Assembly (NCBI RefSeq): GCF_900291465.1 | Contig: NZ_LT985808.1 | Span: 1,001,730 to 1,065,729, forward strand | From: Bacteroides sp. Marseille-P3684 | Lineage (GTDB): Bacteria > Bacteroidota > Bacteroidia > Bacteroidales > Bacteroidaceae | Direction: 5' to 3' | DNA length: 64,000 nt | In this document: positions 39,068 to 48,603 of the stretch, piece after piece | Numbering within the stretch: the stretch's first letter is position 1 | Layout of the letters: every line of letters starts with the position of its first letter | Position numbers and translations under genes: made by a program | The notes under the pieces: generated by a model | Told to the model about the DNA's origin: nothing | Databases searched by the model: none | The model's input: the letters and a program-made list of their open reading frames with translations, nothing else

Positions 39068-39883
39068 TCAACGGTTCCGCCCGATGCCCTGCGTGATGCG
39101 GTCGAGCACGATGGCAAGGATGACGACGGCAATGCCGCCCTCAAAGCCCAGTCCGATTTTCATCTGCGTGATCCCCTTCAGCACGATTTCGCCCAGTCCG
39201 CCTGCAGAAATCATGGCGGAGATGACGACCATCGACAGGGACATCATGATGGTCTGGTTCACCCCCGTGAGAATGGTCGGGAGTGCCAGCGGCAACTGTA
39301 CCTTGAAGAGCATCTGCGTCCGTGTCGCCCCGAACGACCGGGCAGCCTCCATCACGTTCTTGGGAACCTGACGGATACCCAGCCCCGTCAGCCGTGCCAC
39401 AGGAGGCATGGCGAAGATGATGGTCGCGAAGGCTCCCGGTACCGTTCCCAGTCCGAAGAAGAGGACGGCAGGGATGAGGTAGACGAAGGCGGGCATGGTC
39501 TGCATGCAGTCGAGCAGCGGCTGCACGAGTCGGTTGAGTCGGTTACTGTTGCCGATGCAGATGCCCAGGGGGATGCCGAAGAGCAGGGCGAGGCAGGTAG
39601 CGGAGAGCACCAGTGCCAGCGTCTGCATGGTCTCTTCCCAGAAGCCCATGTAGCAGATGAGCCCGAGTCCGAGCAGGGTGAACAGTCCCGTCCCCTTGCC
39701 AGCCTTACGCCATGCCAGCGCACCCAGCAGGGGGATGGACACGTAGAAGGGAATCCATGTGAGGATGTATTGAAAGCCGCCGATGAAGCCTTCGACGGCG
39801 TGGCTCAGTGTGTCGAAGAACACGGTCCCGTGTTCGGTCAGCCAGTTGACGGCTGTTTCCATATAGTCTCCTATTCTTATCAT
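39068..39883 (-). CDS. Glycine betaine/proline-type ABC permease
   Basis: This 271-aa membrane protein of the ProW/OpuAB type has about six helices and the EAA-like loop GAFATIIFAMPPVARLTGLGIRQVPKNVMEAARSFGATRTQMLFKVQLPLALPTILTGVNQTIM. Its start overlaps the end of the ATPase gene by 4 bp (ATGA-type coupling), so the two are co-translated. Confidence 0.92.
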   Translation of the reverse strand: MIRIGDYMETAVNWLTEHGTVFFDTLSHAVEGFIGGFQYILTWIPFYVSIPLLGALAWRKAGKGTGLFTLLGLGLICYMGFWEETMQTLALVLSATCLALLFGIPLGICIGNSNRLNRLVQPLLDCMQTMPAFVYLIPAVLFFGLGTVPGAFATIIFAMPPVARLTGLGIRQVPKNVMEAARSFGATRTQMLFKVQLPLALPTILTGVNQTIMMSLSMVVISAMISAGGLGEIVLKGITQMKIGLGFEGGIAVVILAIVLDRITQGIGRNR

Positions 39884-41112
39884 AAGTCTATTGCGTTTTG
39901 GATGATTTCATTGATTTCTTTCTTGTCCTTGCCTGTCACCTCGACGATGAGCGATGCCAAGGGGACGACACCTTCAAACTCACGGCGTTCGTTGACCACC
40001 CAGATGGGCGAGTTGGTCTTCGTCATCAGCGGAAGGATGTCGTCGACCACGGTGTCGCCCAGCACCGAGTGCACCTGTTCCCGGACTGCCGGGGTGATGT
40101 CCTTCACCTGCTTCTGACGCAGCTCCACGAGGTCGCCCAAACGGACTTCGCCCACGAGGATGCCGTCGGCATTGACCACGGGAAGGACCGTCAGCTTGCG
40201 CTCCTTCATCTTCCGTATCAGTGCTTCGGGACCCTCTTTGCCCTGTCGTGCCACGACCGGCTTGTCGACCATGATGGAGGCAGCGGTGATGACGCGCCGG
40301 CGTTCCACCTTCTCCACGAAGTTGCGGATGTAGGCGTTGGCAGGTTCGGTGAGGATTTCCTCCGACGTGCCCACCTGCTCCACGTTGCCGTCGCGCATGA
40401 TGGCGATGCGGTCGCCCAGCTTGATGGCTTCCTCGAGGTCGTGGGTGATGAAGACGATGGTCTTCTTCATCTTCGATTGCAGGGCAAGCAGCTCGTCCTG
40501 CATCTCGATGCGGATGAGCGGGTCGAGTGCCGAGAAGGCTTCGTCCATGAGCAGCACCTCCGGGTCATTAGCCAATGCCCGGGCGAGTCCCACCCGTTGC
40601 TGCATGCCGCCTGACAGTTCGCTGATGAGCATGTCGGCGTATCCGTCGAGCTTCACGAGGCTCATGCACTCCCGTGCCTTCTGTTTGCGTTCGGTCTTGT
40701 CCACCCCTTGCAGCTCCAGTCCGAAGGCGATGTTCTCCAGGACCGTCCGGTGAGGCAGCAGTCCGAAGTGCTGGAACACCATGGCAAGTTCGCGTCGGCG
40801 TACGTGCCGCAGCTCCTCCTTGCCCATGTGTGCGATGTCCTTCCCGTTGACGATGACTTTGCCGGAAGTGGGGCGGTTGAGCAGGTTGAGGCAGCGCAAC
40901 AGGCTGGACTTGCCGCTGCCCGACAGTCCCATGATGACGAATATCTCACCTTGGCGGATGGTGAAGTTGGCGTTGTTGACCGCGATGGTGCATCCGGTCT
41001 CTTTCAGTATTTCCTGTTTGGTCTTTCCCTTGCGGAGCATCTTCAGGGCCTTCTGTTTGTCGTGCCCGAAGACGAGGTACAGGTCTTTGATTTCAATCTT
41101 GTCTGTGTTCAT
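39880..41112 (-). CDS. Glycine betaine/proline-type ABC ATP-binding protein with CBS pair
   Basis: The 410-aa ProV/OpuAA-type ATPase shows Walker A (GLSGSGKSSLLR), signature (LSGGMQQRVGLARAL) and Walker B (VLLMDEAFSALDPLIR). Residues about 275-405 hold two CBS-like repeats (MVDKPVVARQGKEGPEALIRKM; LPVVNADGILVGEVRLGDLVEL), which in OpuA-type systems gate transport by ionic strength or nucleotides. The gene lies between an outer-membrane barrel gene and the permease gene. Confidence 0.93.
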   Translation of the reverse strand: MNTDKIEIKDLYLVFGHDKQKALKMLRKGKTKQEILKETGCTIAVNNANFTIRQGEIFVIMGLSGSGKSSLLRCLNLLNRPTSGKVIVNGKDIAHMGKEELRHVRRRELAMVFQHFGLLPHRTVLENIAFGLELQGVDKTERKQKARECMSLVKLDGYADMLISELSGGMQQRVGLARALANDPEVLLMDEAFSALDPLIRIEMQDELLALQSKMKKTIVFITHDLEEAIKLGDRIAIMRDGNVEQVGTSEEILTEPANAYIRNFVEKVERRRVITAASIMVDKPVVARQGKEGPEALIRKMKERKLTVLPVVNADGILVGEVRLGDLVELRQKQVKDITPAVREQVHSVLGDTVVDDILPLMTKTNSPIWVVNERREFEGVVPLASLIVEVTGKDKKEINEIIQNAIDL

Positions 41113-41174
41113 AGGTTCTCATGTTTTTGGTAGGGTTGAAGGATGTTTTTGTAGTGCCGGGCCGTCGTCGGTCG

Positions 41175-42308
41175 TCAGAAGTAGTAGCCGACGTTGATGT
41201 TGAAGCGTGCGTGCCATCCGTTGTCGGGACCGGCAGCAAAGGCATTGTCCCACTCCGGTCCCAGCCAGGCGTGGTTCTTGCCGACGGCATAGTCGATGTA
41301 TGCCAGGATGGGACCTGCCGAGAGCGAGCATCCCGTCACATTCTGGTAGCTGTCACGGAAGCCTTTCGTGCGCTTGTGCAGCAGGCTGAAGTCGTTGTAG
41401 AAGCTGATGCGGTCGAGGAACGCTTTCCCGACAGGCAGGGTGTAGGAGAGTGCCGCCGTGTAGATGTCCGCCCGGGAAGCCACGCGGTAGGGAGCACCGA
41501 AGGCTGCCATTTCCACGGTGGCGGGCGATGTGCTCTCCGGTTCCTTGGCGCGGATGTCGTACGTGGTGTATTGTGCCTTCAGGTTCCATGCCCGGTAATC
41601 GGCGACGTAGTGCAGGGCGAAAGCCGTGCGGAGTCCGGTGTGCCGGGTGTCGAGGTTGTAGACTCCCCCGGCGAGTGCCGAGACTCCCACCTCCTGACGG
41701 ACGCTGTTGCCGAAACGGTAGATTACCTGAAGGTTGCCCTGATGGGTCTCCTTGTTGCGCCCTCCCAGGTCGTAGGCATAGCGGTCGGGCGAAGTCGGAC
41801 GGTTGCTGCCGAAGTCGGTGATGTCGGCATTCTTGAAGTAGGCAAGCGTCGCTTCCCACCGTCCGTGCCGGTAGCGGTACTTGATGCCCATGTCCGCGTC
41901 GTCCTCCAGTCCCACGTAGTAGTTGAGGTTGAAGAAGTAGTTGTTGGCGGTGTAGGGCTGAATGCCGAAGGGCACCTGTGTGAGTCCCACCTCGACCGCC
42001 TGCCGGTCGTCGAACGTGTAGCCTATCCAGCCGTGCTTCAGCATGCCGCCACCCGAAGCTGACGGATAGAAGCGGTATTCCGCGTCAAGTGTGAAACGCC
42101 GGAAGGCGGACGAGACGTTCAGCCGGAACACGTCGAAGCCGAAGTCTCCTCCGCGCTTGCGGTTGTCGGGCTTCCAGTCCGAAAAGTTATAATTGAAACG
42201 TACGGCACCGCCCAGCCTGAGCGAGCTTTTCTCTTGGGCAATGACAGGCGTGGCAATGCTCGTTGCCAACCACAACAAGGGGAATAAAAATCTTTCTTTA
42301 TGTCTCAT
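41175..42308 (-). CDS. Outer-membrane beta-barrel (porin-like) protein linked to the betaine transporter
   Basis: The 377-aa protein has a signal peptide (ending PVIAQ) and alternating aromatic/polar beta strands throughout (FTLDAEYRFYPSASGGGMLKHGWIGYTFDD; VGLTQVPFGIQPYTANNYFFNLNYYVGLEDDADMGIKYRYRHG). It ends in a terminal Phe (NVGYYF), the usual signal for barrel insertion. It resembles OprO/OprP-like porins. As the first gene of the ABC operon (62 bp before the ATPase gene) it is likely the outer-membrane entry route for the transported osmolyte or choline-like compound. Confidence 0.82.
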   Translation of the reverse strand: MRHKERFLFPLLWLATSIATPVIAQEKSSLRLGGAVRFNYNFSDWKPDNRKRGGDFGFDVFRLNVSSAFRRFTLDAEYRFYPSASGGGMLKHGWIGYTFDDRQAVEVGLTQVPFGIQPYTANNYFFNLNYYVGLEDDADMGIKYRYRHGRWEATLAYFKNADITDFGSNRPTSPDRYAYDLGGRNKETHQGNLQVIYRFGNSVRQEVGVSALAGGVYNLDTRHTGLRTAFALHYVADYRAWNLKAQYTTYDIRAKEPESTSPATVEMAAFGAPYRVASRADIYTAALSYTLPVGKAFLDRISFYNDFSLLHKRTKGFRDSYQNVTGCSLSAGPILAYIDYAVGKNHAWLGPEWDNAFAAGPDNGWHARFNINVGYYF

Positions 42309-42866
42309 AAAGCGTCAATTCTTACAACGAAACCTTCCGTCCGGTCAGGGGCGGTGGTTCGCGGGTTCATAAAACTGATTATTTCGGCAGGACGGGTGCT
42401 CCCTCGTGGAGCGAATGACAGACTGCGCGTGTGGCGGAACTGTGGATGAGGTGTCAGAATGTAAGCATAAAATGATTCTCTCTAACCTGCCGTCTGATGC
42501 AAAGATAAGAAAAACAGCCTTGTGTTCCAAACTCTGTCGGACTGGAAACTCTTTGTCCGACAGGTCATACGTAGTATGGTTTGTGCTTCCGTCGGTCAAA
42601 AAAAGGGGAACGGTACAGCTCCCGTCGGTGAAAAACCGCTCCCGATGGAGAGGAAAGCAGTGGAAAAAGGGACTGCCTCATTCAGTACTTTTTACCATGT
42701 AGTCGTTACCTTTCGCAGACCGTGCCCGTATCTGTCGGTCCGTAACCGGAGACCTGCTTCCGCTGACCCTTGTCCTGCCTGTCGGCAGAGGGCGTGAGTC
42801 GGTCTGTCTCTCCGGACGGAACAGGACCGGAACGAAGTAATAAATGTTTAACTAAAAGAAGAAACT
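42309..42866. other. Intergenic region between porin and recombinase genes
   Basis: No gene is supported in this 558-bp divergent spacer. The only clear structure is the inverted repeat at 42534-42563. The recombinase start is preceded by an AT-rich segment (about 42836-42866). Confidence 0.5.
42534..42563. repeat. CTGTCGGAC-N12-GTCCGACAG inverted repeat upstream of the recombinase gene
   Basis: Perfect 9-bp arms (42534-42542 and 42555-42563) with a 12-bp centre lie in the spacer 303 bp before the recombinase start. It could be an operator or a recombinase-binding site; it lacks a T-tract typical of a terminator. Confidence 0.55.
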
Positions 42867-44075
42867 ATGACATCCGTAAAAGTGAAATTCAGGCCATCCA
42901 CGGTAGACGGGAAGGAAGGCCGCCTGTACTATCAGATTATCCACAACAGCACTGTCCGGTTCATCAATACCCCTTGCAAGGTGTTCCCCTCCGAGTGGGA
43001 CGGCAAGCGTGAGGCGGTCATCCGTCCGTCAGCCTCTGCCGACGACCGGCGCGGCGCGGTGCTGCAACGCGTGCAGGAGCAACTGACGCTGGGACGCATG
43101 CGCCTCCGTAAGATTATCATGTCGCTGGATGATTCGGGGCTGGACTATACGGTGGACGATGTGGCTGTCCACTTCCGCGAGTGGGCGCAACAGCCTACCT
43201 TCTTTGCCTTCATGCGCGGCGAGATTTCCCGACTGCACACGTTGGGCAGGGTGCGTACCGCGGAGACCTATCTCTCGGCGTTGCACAGCTTCGCCACCTT
43301 CCGACGCGGACTGGACGTGGCGCTCGACGAGTGGAATGCCGACCTTGCCGTCTCCTATGAAGCCTGCCTGAAGGCCGAGGGCATCGCCCTCAACACCATC
43401 TCGTTCTACATGCGTATCCTCCGTGCCGTCTACAACCGGGCGGTGGACTGCGGGCTGACGGAGCAGCGATACCCCTTCCGTCGTGTCTATACGGGGATTG
43501 AGAAGACCCGCAAGCGCGCTGTCCCCCTGACGGTCATCCGGCACCTGAAGCAGCTGGACCTGTCAGCCGAAGCCTCGCTCGACTTTACGCGCGACATGTT
43601 CCTCTTCAGTTTCTATACCCGTGGCATGTCGTTCGTCGACATGGCTTACCTGCGCCGCAACGACCTGAAGGGCGGTTTTCTCACCTACCGCCGCCGGAAG
43701 ACGGGGCAACGCCTCTGCATCCGCTGGGAGGGATGCATGCAGGCACTGCTGGACAAGTATCCAGTGAACGAGTCGCCCTACCTGCTGCCCATCATCCGTC
43801 GGAGCGACGATGAGCGCCGTCAGTACCTGAACGCCATCCACCTGGTGAACCGTCAGCTGAAGACCTTGTCCCGGAAGCTCGGTCTGTCCTCCCCGCTGAC
43901 GATGTATGTGGCACGCCACAGCTGGGCGAGCATAGCCCGCAGCAAGCACATCCCGCTGTCGGTCATCAGCGAGGGCATGGGCCATCACTCCGAGCGTACG
44001 ACACAAATCTACCTGGCTTCTCTGGGTAACGTGGTGATCGATCGTGCCAATTCGCGCATCCTGAAAGAGCTGTAG
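42867..44075 (+). CDS. Tyrosine recombinase (Bacteroidales-type site-specific integrase)
   Basis: The 402-aa protein begins with an arm-binding-like segment (VKVKFRPSTVDGKEGRLYYQIIHN), followed by a SAM-like core-binding domain (about 105-205). The catalytic domain shows the first Arg in FSFYTRGMSFVDMAYLRRNDL, the His-x-x-Arg region as YVARHSWASIARSKHIPLSVISEGMGHHS and the nucleophilic Tyr in ERTTQIYLASL. Such enzymes catalyse integration/excision or promoter and gene inversion in Bacteroides. It is GC-rich like the resident chromosome and sits at the edge of the AT-rich PUL. It is also the only site-specific recombinase in the window that could act on the putative invertible segment at 20974-24719; that link is speculative. 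Confidence 0.9.
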   Translation: MTSVKVKFRPSTVDGKEGRLYYQIIHNSTVRFINTPCKVFPSEWDGKREAVIRPSASADDRRGAVLQRVQEQLTLGRMRLRKIIMSLDDSGLDYTVDDVAVHFREWAQQPTFFAFMRGEISRLHTLGRVRTAETYLSALHSFATFRRGLDVALDEWNADLAVSYEACLKAEGIALNTISFYMRILRAVYNRAVDCGLTEQRYPFRRVYTGIEKTRKRAVPLTVIRHLKQLDLSAEASLDFTRDMFLFSFYTRGMSFVDMAYLRRNDLKGGFLTYRRRKTGQRLCIRWEGCMQALLDKYPVNESPYLLPIIRRSDDERRQYLNAIHLVNRQLKTLSRKLGLSSPLTMYVARHSWASIARSKHIPLSVISEGMGHHSERTTQIYLASLGNVVIDRANSRILKEL

Positions 44076-44462
44076 CGGGGGCGAAGGAGGGAATACAGCA
44101 GTCCACAGGCAGACCTGGCGATGCAGATGGCGCGCTTGTGGATGGCTGTATGATGACTTTCATGCTCCGGCAAATATGCCGATGGAGACTGATGGATGAA
44201 GGAATGGTCATGTTGGAGCCATGTATTGCTTTAGACTGTTATGTGTATATCTTTTTGTTGATTAGAATTGTTGGCTCCGGTTTTCTCCGACTTGTAGTTC
44301 TAAGACGGATGAAAATAGGACTAATCTGCTGAAATATATCTGATTATCGATTCTCTTATATTCTTCCTATGAGACAGTTGTTTTATTTATTGGGATATCT
44401 TTGATATAATATTGGAATCTTGTATGTTATTTTTGCATATCAAAACCTAGAAAACGCATTCC
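44076..44462. other. Composition boundary and HTCS promoter region
   Basis: The spacer starts GC-rich and becomes AT-rich from about 44160, marking the left edge of the acquired PUL. No gene is seen. TATTTTTG at 44428-44435 is a -7 type element 27 bp before the HTCS start. Confidence 0.55.
44428..44435 (+). promoter_or_regulatory. Putative -7 element of the second HTCS gene
   Basis: TATTTTTG fits TAnnTTTG. A TTTG at 44400-44403 is 24 bp upstream, a little far for the usual -33 element. Confidence 0.45.
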
Positions 44463-47400
44463 ATGAGAAAACGCATCATTCTTTTGCTTATTGTGCTTAT
44501 TTTAGTTGGGTATACACATGCCATTGATAAGCATTACTATTTTCAAAATTTCAGTGTAAGAGATGGCCTTTCACAAAATACGGTCAATGCAATTTTGCAG
44601 GATAAGTTGGGTTTTCTTTGGTTTGGTACCAAGGATGGACTGAACCGTTATGACGGGCTTTCTTTTCGTCAGTATAAGTGCAATCAAATTGATAAAAGGA
44701 GTTTAGGAAATAATTTTATAACAGCACTTTACGAGGATGAGACTGGTCAGATATGGGTTGGAACAGATACGGGCGCTTATATTTATCATCCTGATAAAGA
44801 TTCGTTTGAGCCTTTTTTGCTAAAAAGTATTTCTGGAGAGAAGATTTGGCATTCTATTTCTACGATATTAGGTGATGATACCGGACGAGTTTGGCTGGCA
44901 GTTGAAAATCAAGGTATATTTTGTTATGATTTACATACAAGAAAGTTGGTGAATTGCTTGTTGAGTGATATATCCTCTATATCAACTAATGTACAATCGT
45001 TGGCTTTTGATAATGGAAAAACGATTTGGATAGGCTTCTATGGTGACGGGCTGTATTATTCAAAAGATAGCCTTCAGACAATTCATCCTTATCGATCTGC
45101 TAATGGTAAAAAAATCTTTGATGGGGAAGTAATTACTAAAATGATATTTGGGACATATAATTGTTTATATATAGGTTCTACCCATGGAGTACAGGAATTG
45201 AATCTTACTTCAGGAAAGTTACGTACCATTTTGCAGAAGAATGAATTTGGGGAAGACATTTATTGTCGGGATCTGTTAATGGTTTCAGCAGATGAACTAT
45301 GGATAGGTACAGAGTCTGGAATTTACATATATAACGTGCGGACAGATCAATATACCCATCTGAGCAGTTCTATGTATGATGCTTTTTCCTTGTCTGACAA
45401 TGCTATATATTCTTTGTGTAAGGATCGGGAAGGGGGAATATGGATAGGGTCATATTTTGGAGGAGTGAATTATTATCCTCGTCCATATACTTACTTTGAG
45501 AAATATTATCCCAGGGAGGATAAAAACGGTATGCATGGAATGCGTGTCCGTGAATTTTGTGAGGATTGTCAAGGATTTTTATGGATTGGAACAGAAGATG
45601 GAGGATTAAACCGTTTTGATCCTCGGACACAAGAGTTTTCTTTTTGTACGGCGAGTTTGAATTTTAAAAATATACATGGACTTTGTCTTGTGGATGATTA
45701 CTTATGGGTGGGTACTTTTTCTAAAGGATTGAAAATAATAGATACTCGGTCAGGACAGGTCGTTAAGAGTTATGCAAAGAGTGATTCTCCTCATGCGTTG
45801 ACTGATAATAGTGTTTTTTCTATTTGTAAAACAACTACGGGAGATATTTATTTGGGAACCATGTTTGGGCTGTTGAGATATAATCGTTCAATGGATGGTT
45901 TTGATGAAATAGCCGCGTTGAAAGGTTGTTTTGTTTATGATATGAAGGAAGACTATAATGGGAATTTATGGCTAGCGACTTATGCGAATGGTGCATGGCG
46001 ATATAATGTAAATTCTAAGAAGTGGGAAAATTATGTACATAGGGAGAATGATAAAAATAGTTTGCCCTATGACAAGGTATTAAGTATATATGAAGATTCT
46101 CATCATGATATTTGGTTGACAACACAGGGTGGAGGCTTCTGCCGATTTGATTCTCAAACAAGTGGTTTTATTTCTTATGATTCTCGTAACGGATTACCAA
46201 GTGATGTAGTGTATCAGATAGCTGAAGATAGTGATGGCTACTTTTGGTTGACGACTAATAGTGGATTGGTTAATTTTGATCCATTGGATGCTAAGGTTAG
46301 AAAAACATATATGACAGCTAATGGTTTATTAAGTGATCAATTTAACTATCGTTCTAGTTATGTGGCAGCAGATGGTACTATTTATTTAGGAAGTATAGAC
46401 GGTTTTGTAGCTTTTAATCCCAAAGATTTCTCAGTAAATAATTATTTTCCACCTGTTGTGTTAACTGATTTTATGTTGTTAGGACAGGAAGTGCATGCCG
46501 GTGAGGATGGCTCGCCTTTGGAAAAGAGTATAGTATCGACAGATAGAATCATATTGAATGCTCATCAAAATTCATTTTCGTTGCGAGTTGCTGCTTTGAG
46601 TTATCAGGCTTCAACGATGAATAAATTAATGTATAAATTAGAAGGATTCGATGACAATTGGATGATGGTGAGGGAGGATCCCGTGATCAGTTATTCTAAT
46701 ATTCCTTATGGAAGTTATTGTTTTCGAGTCAGAGCTTCCAATAGTGATGGGGTATGGAATCCTGAAGAAAGGACATTGCTTATCGAAATACGCCCTCCCT
46801 TTTATCTGTCAGGATGGGCTTATGGGTTATATAGTATCTTTTTTATCGGATGTTCATTTTTTATTACTCGTTTTGTGAAACTACGCAATCAAGAGAAACG
46901 CCGTCGACAGATAGAACTTTTGGAGCAGGAAAAGGAGCGGGAAATCTATCGGGCAAAATTCAGTTTTTTCACGAATGTTGCACATGAGATACGTACACCT
47001 TTGACCTTGATAAAGGCTCCTTTGGAAAATATATTGCATAAGAAGGAGCATGTGATGGATGCAGAAATACGGGAGGATTTAAACATTATGCAGCAAAATA
47101 CAGAACGTTTGTTGAATTTGACGAATCAATTGCTGGACTTTCGTAAAGCTGAGAGTCAAGGGTATAGATTGGACTTTACAGAGTGCAATATTTCAGAAAT
47201 ATTGCGTGAAACATATATTAGGTTCACTTCTGTGGCTCGCCAGAAGGGTTTGGAACTTACATTGGATTTACCACCTGAAGATCTCTATGCCCATATTAAC
47301 GATGAAGCTTTTACAAAGATTATTAGTAACTTATTAAATAATGCAGTGAAGTATGCTGCAACTTATGTGCATGTATTATTGAAACTTGATGTTGAACAGA

Positions 47401-48467
47401 AACAGAATTTTTCTGTGAATATACTTAATGATGGTTATTTGATTCCAAAAACAATGCGGAATGAAATATTCAAGCCTTTCATTCGTTTAGAAGAATCAGA
47501 AGTAAACGGTTTATCTACGGGAACAGGAATTGGTTTGGCCTTGGCTCGTTCATTGGCTGAATTGCATCAGGGAAGTCTTGTTATGACAGATCGTATGGAT
47601 GTAAACGAATTCTGCTTGACTTTACCTATAGTGCAGAAAACCACCATAGTTTTATCTTCGGATGTCAATGATGTAAAAATTGACGCAGTGTCACATGAAC
47701 AATCAGGTATGCAAAAAAAGAAGTTGACCATACTTGTGGTGGAGGATTCTGTAGATATGTCGACATTTCTTTCCAGGCAATTGTCTCGTGACTATGAAGT
47801 ACTCACGGCTATTAATGGAACAGAGGCTTTAGAAAAGCTGAATGCTAATTTTGTGAATTTGGTTGTCAGTGATGTGATGATGCCTATAATGGATGGTTTT
47901 GAATTATGCAAAAGAATTAAAGCTGATTTGAATTATAGTCATATTCCAGTGATTCTGCTGACAGCCAAGACTAGTATGCAGTCTAAAATTCAAGGATTAG
48001 AATTGGGGGCAGATGCTTATATCGAGAAACCTTTTTCTTTTGAATATTTGTTAGCTACAATTGGGAACCAGATTACTAACCGTGAAAAGTTACGACAATC
48101 ATTTGCTAAATCGCCCTTTGTTGCAGTAAATACGATGGCATTGACTAAAGTGGATGAAGAATTTGTGAAGAAGCTGAATGATATAATTCTCGCTAATTTG
48201 AGTAATTCTGAGTTTTCTACTGATGATATGGCAGAATCGTTAAACATGAGCCGTTCTAATTTCTACCGGAAGGTTAAGGGGGTTCTGGATCTGACACCTA
48301 ATGAATATTTGAGGCTTGAACGTCTAAAACGTGCGGCTCAATTATTGAAAGAAGGAAAGTGTAGAGTGAATGAAGTCTGCTATGCAGTTGGTTTTAATTC
48401 ACCATCCTATTTTGCAAAATGCTTTTTGAAGCAGTTTGGCATTTTGCCTAAAGACTTTGTGGAATAG
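44463..48467 (+). CDS. Hybrid two-component system sensor/regulator (HTCS) of the second PUL
   Basis: The 1334-aa protein repeats the HTCS plan. It has a signal peptide, Reg_prop propeller motifs (LGFLWFGTKDGLNRYDG, GGIWIGSYFGGVNYY, QGFLWIGTEDGGLNRFD) to about 670 and a Y_Y_Y domain. A membrane helix follows at about 785-803, then HisKA with His841 (AHEIRTP), an HATPase domain, a receiver with Asp1137 (VSDVMMPIMDG) and an AraC-type helix-turn-helix C-terminus (SRSNFYRKVKGVLDLTPNEYLRLERLKRAAQLL). In the HATPase G1 region the usual DxGxG is degenerate (LNDGYLIP), while the N-box and GTGIGLALARS are intact. It is AT-rich, unlike the first HTCS, and precedes the GH105-GH115-SusCD-GH43 genes it presumably controls. 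Confidence 0.95.
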   Translation: MRKRIILLLIVLILVGYTHAIDKHYYFQNFSVRDGLSQNTVNAILQDKLGFLWFGTKDGLNRYDGLSFRQYKCNQIDKRSLGNNFITALYEDETGQIWVGTDTGAYIYHPDKDSFEPFLLKSISGEKIWHSISTILGDDTGRVWLAVENQGIFCYDLHTRKLVNCLLSDISSISTNVQSLAFDNGKTIWIGFYGDGLYYSKDSLQTIHPYRSANGKKIFDGEVITKMIFGTYNCLYIGSTHGVQELNLTSGKLRTILQKNEFGEDIYCRDLLMVSADELWIGTESGIYIYNVRTDQYTHLSSSMYDAFSLSDNAIYSLCKDREGGIWIGSYFGGVNYYPRPYTYFEKYYPREDKNGMHGMRVREFCEDCQGFLWIGTEDGGLNRFDPRTQEFSFCTASLNFKNIHGLCLVDDYLWVGTFSKGLKIIDTRSGQVVKSYAKSDSPHALTDNSVFSICKTTTGDIYLGTMFGLLRYNRSMDGFDEIAALKGCFVYDMKEDYNGNLWLATYANGAWRYNVNSKKWENYVHRENDKNSLPYDKVLSIYEDSHHDIWLTTQGGGFCRFDSQTSGFISYDSRNGLPSDVVYQIAEDSDGYFWLTTNSGLVNFDPLDAKVRKTYMTANGLLSDQFNYRSSYVAADGTIYLGSIDGFVAFNPKDFSVNNYFPPVVLTDFMLLGQEVHAGEDGSPLEKSIVSTDRIILNAHQNSFSLRVAALSYQASTMNKLMYKLEGFDDNWMMVREDPVISYSNIPYGSYCFRVRASNSDGVWNPEERTLLIEIRPPFYLSGWAYGLYSIFFIGCSFFITRFVKLRNQEKRRRQIELLEQEKEREIYRAKFSFFTNVAHEIRTPLTLIKAPLENILHKKEHVMDAEIREDLNIMQQNTERLLNLTNQLLDFRKAESQGYRLDFTECNISEILRETYIRFTSVARQKGLELTLDLPPEDLYAHINDEAFTKIISNLLNNAVKYAATYVHVLLKLDVEQKQNFSVNILNDGYLIPKTMRNEIFKPFIRLEESEVNGLSTGTGIGLALARSLAELHQGSLVMTDRMDVNEFCLTLPIVQKTTIVLSSDVNDVKIDAVSHEQSGMQKKKLTILVVEDSVDMSTFLSRQLSRDYEVLTAINGTEALEKLNANFVNLVVSDVMMPIMDGFELCKRIKADLNYSHIPVILLTAKTSMQSKIQGLELGADAYIEKPFSFEYLLATIGNQITNREKLRQSFAKSPFVAVNTMALTKVDEEFVKKLNDIILANLSNSEFSTDDMAESLNMSRSNFYRKVKGVLDLTPNEYLRLERLKRAAQLLKEGKCRVNEVCYAVGFNSPSYFAKCFLKQFGILPKDFVE

Positions 48468-48566
48468 AGTAAGACTGGAGGTGATGCAGTTGTCTTAAGG
48501 TGATAGTTTGGGATATATATTGCATGAGTTTGGATATTTATAATATTCGGAACTGTTACGAAAGCT

Positions 48567-48574
48567 TATCTTTG
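48567..48574 (+). promoter_or_regulatory. Putative -7 element of the GH105-GH115 transcript
   Basis: TATCTTTG (TAnnTTTG) lies 29 bp before the GH105 start codon. Confidence 0.5.
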
Positions 48575-48603
48575 TCCAAGTCAAAATTATAGATATAATA
48601 GTT

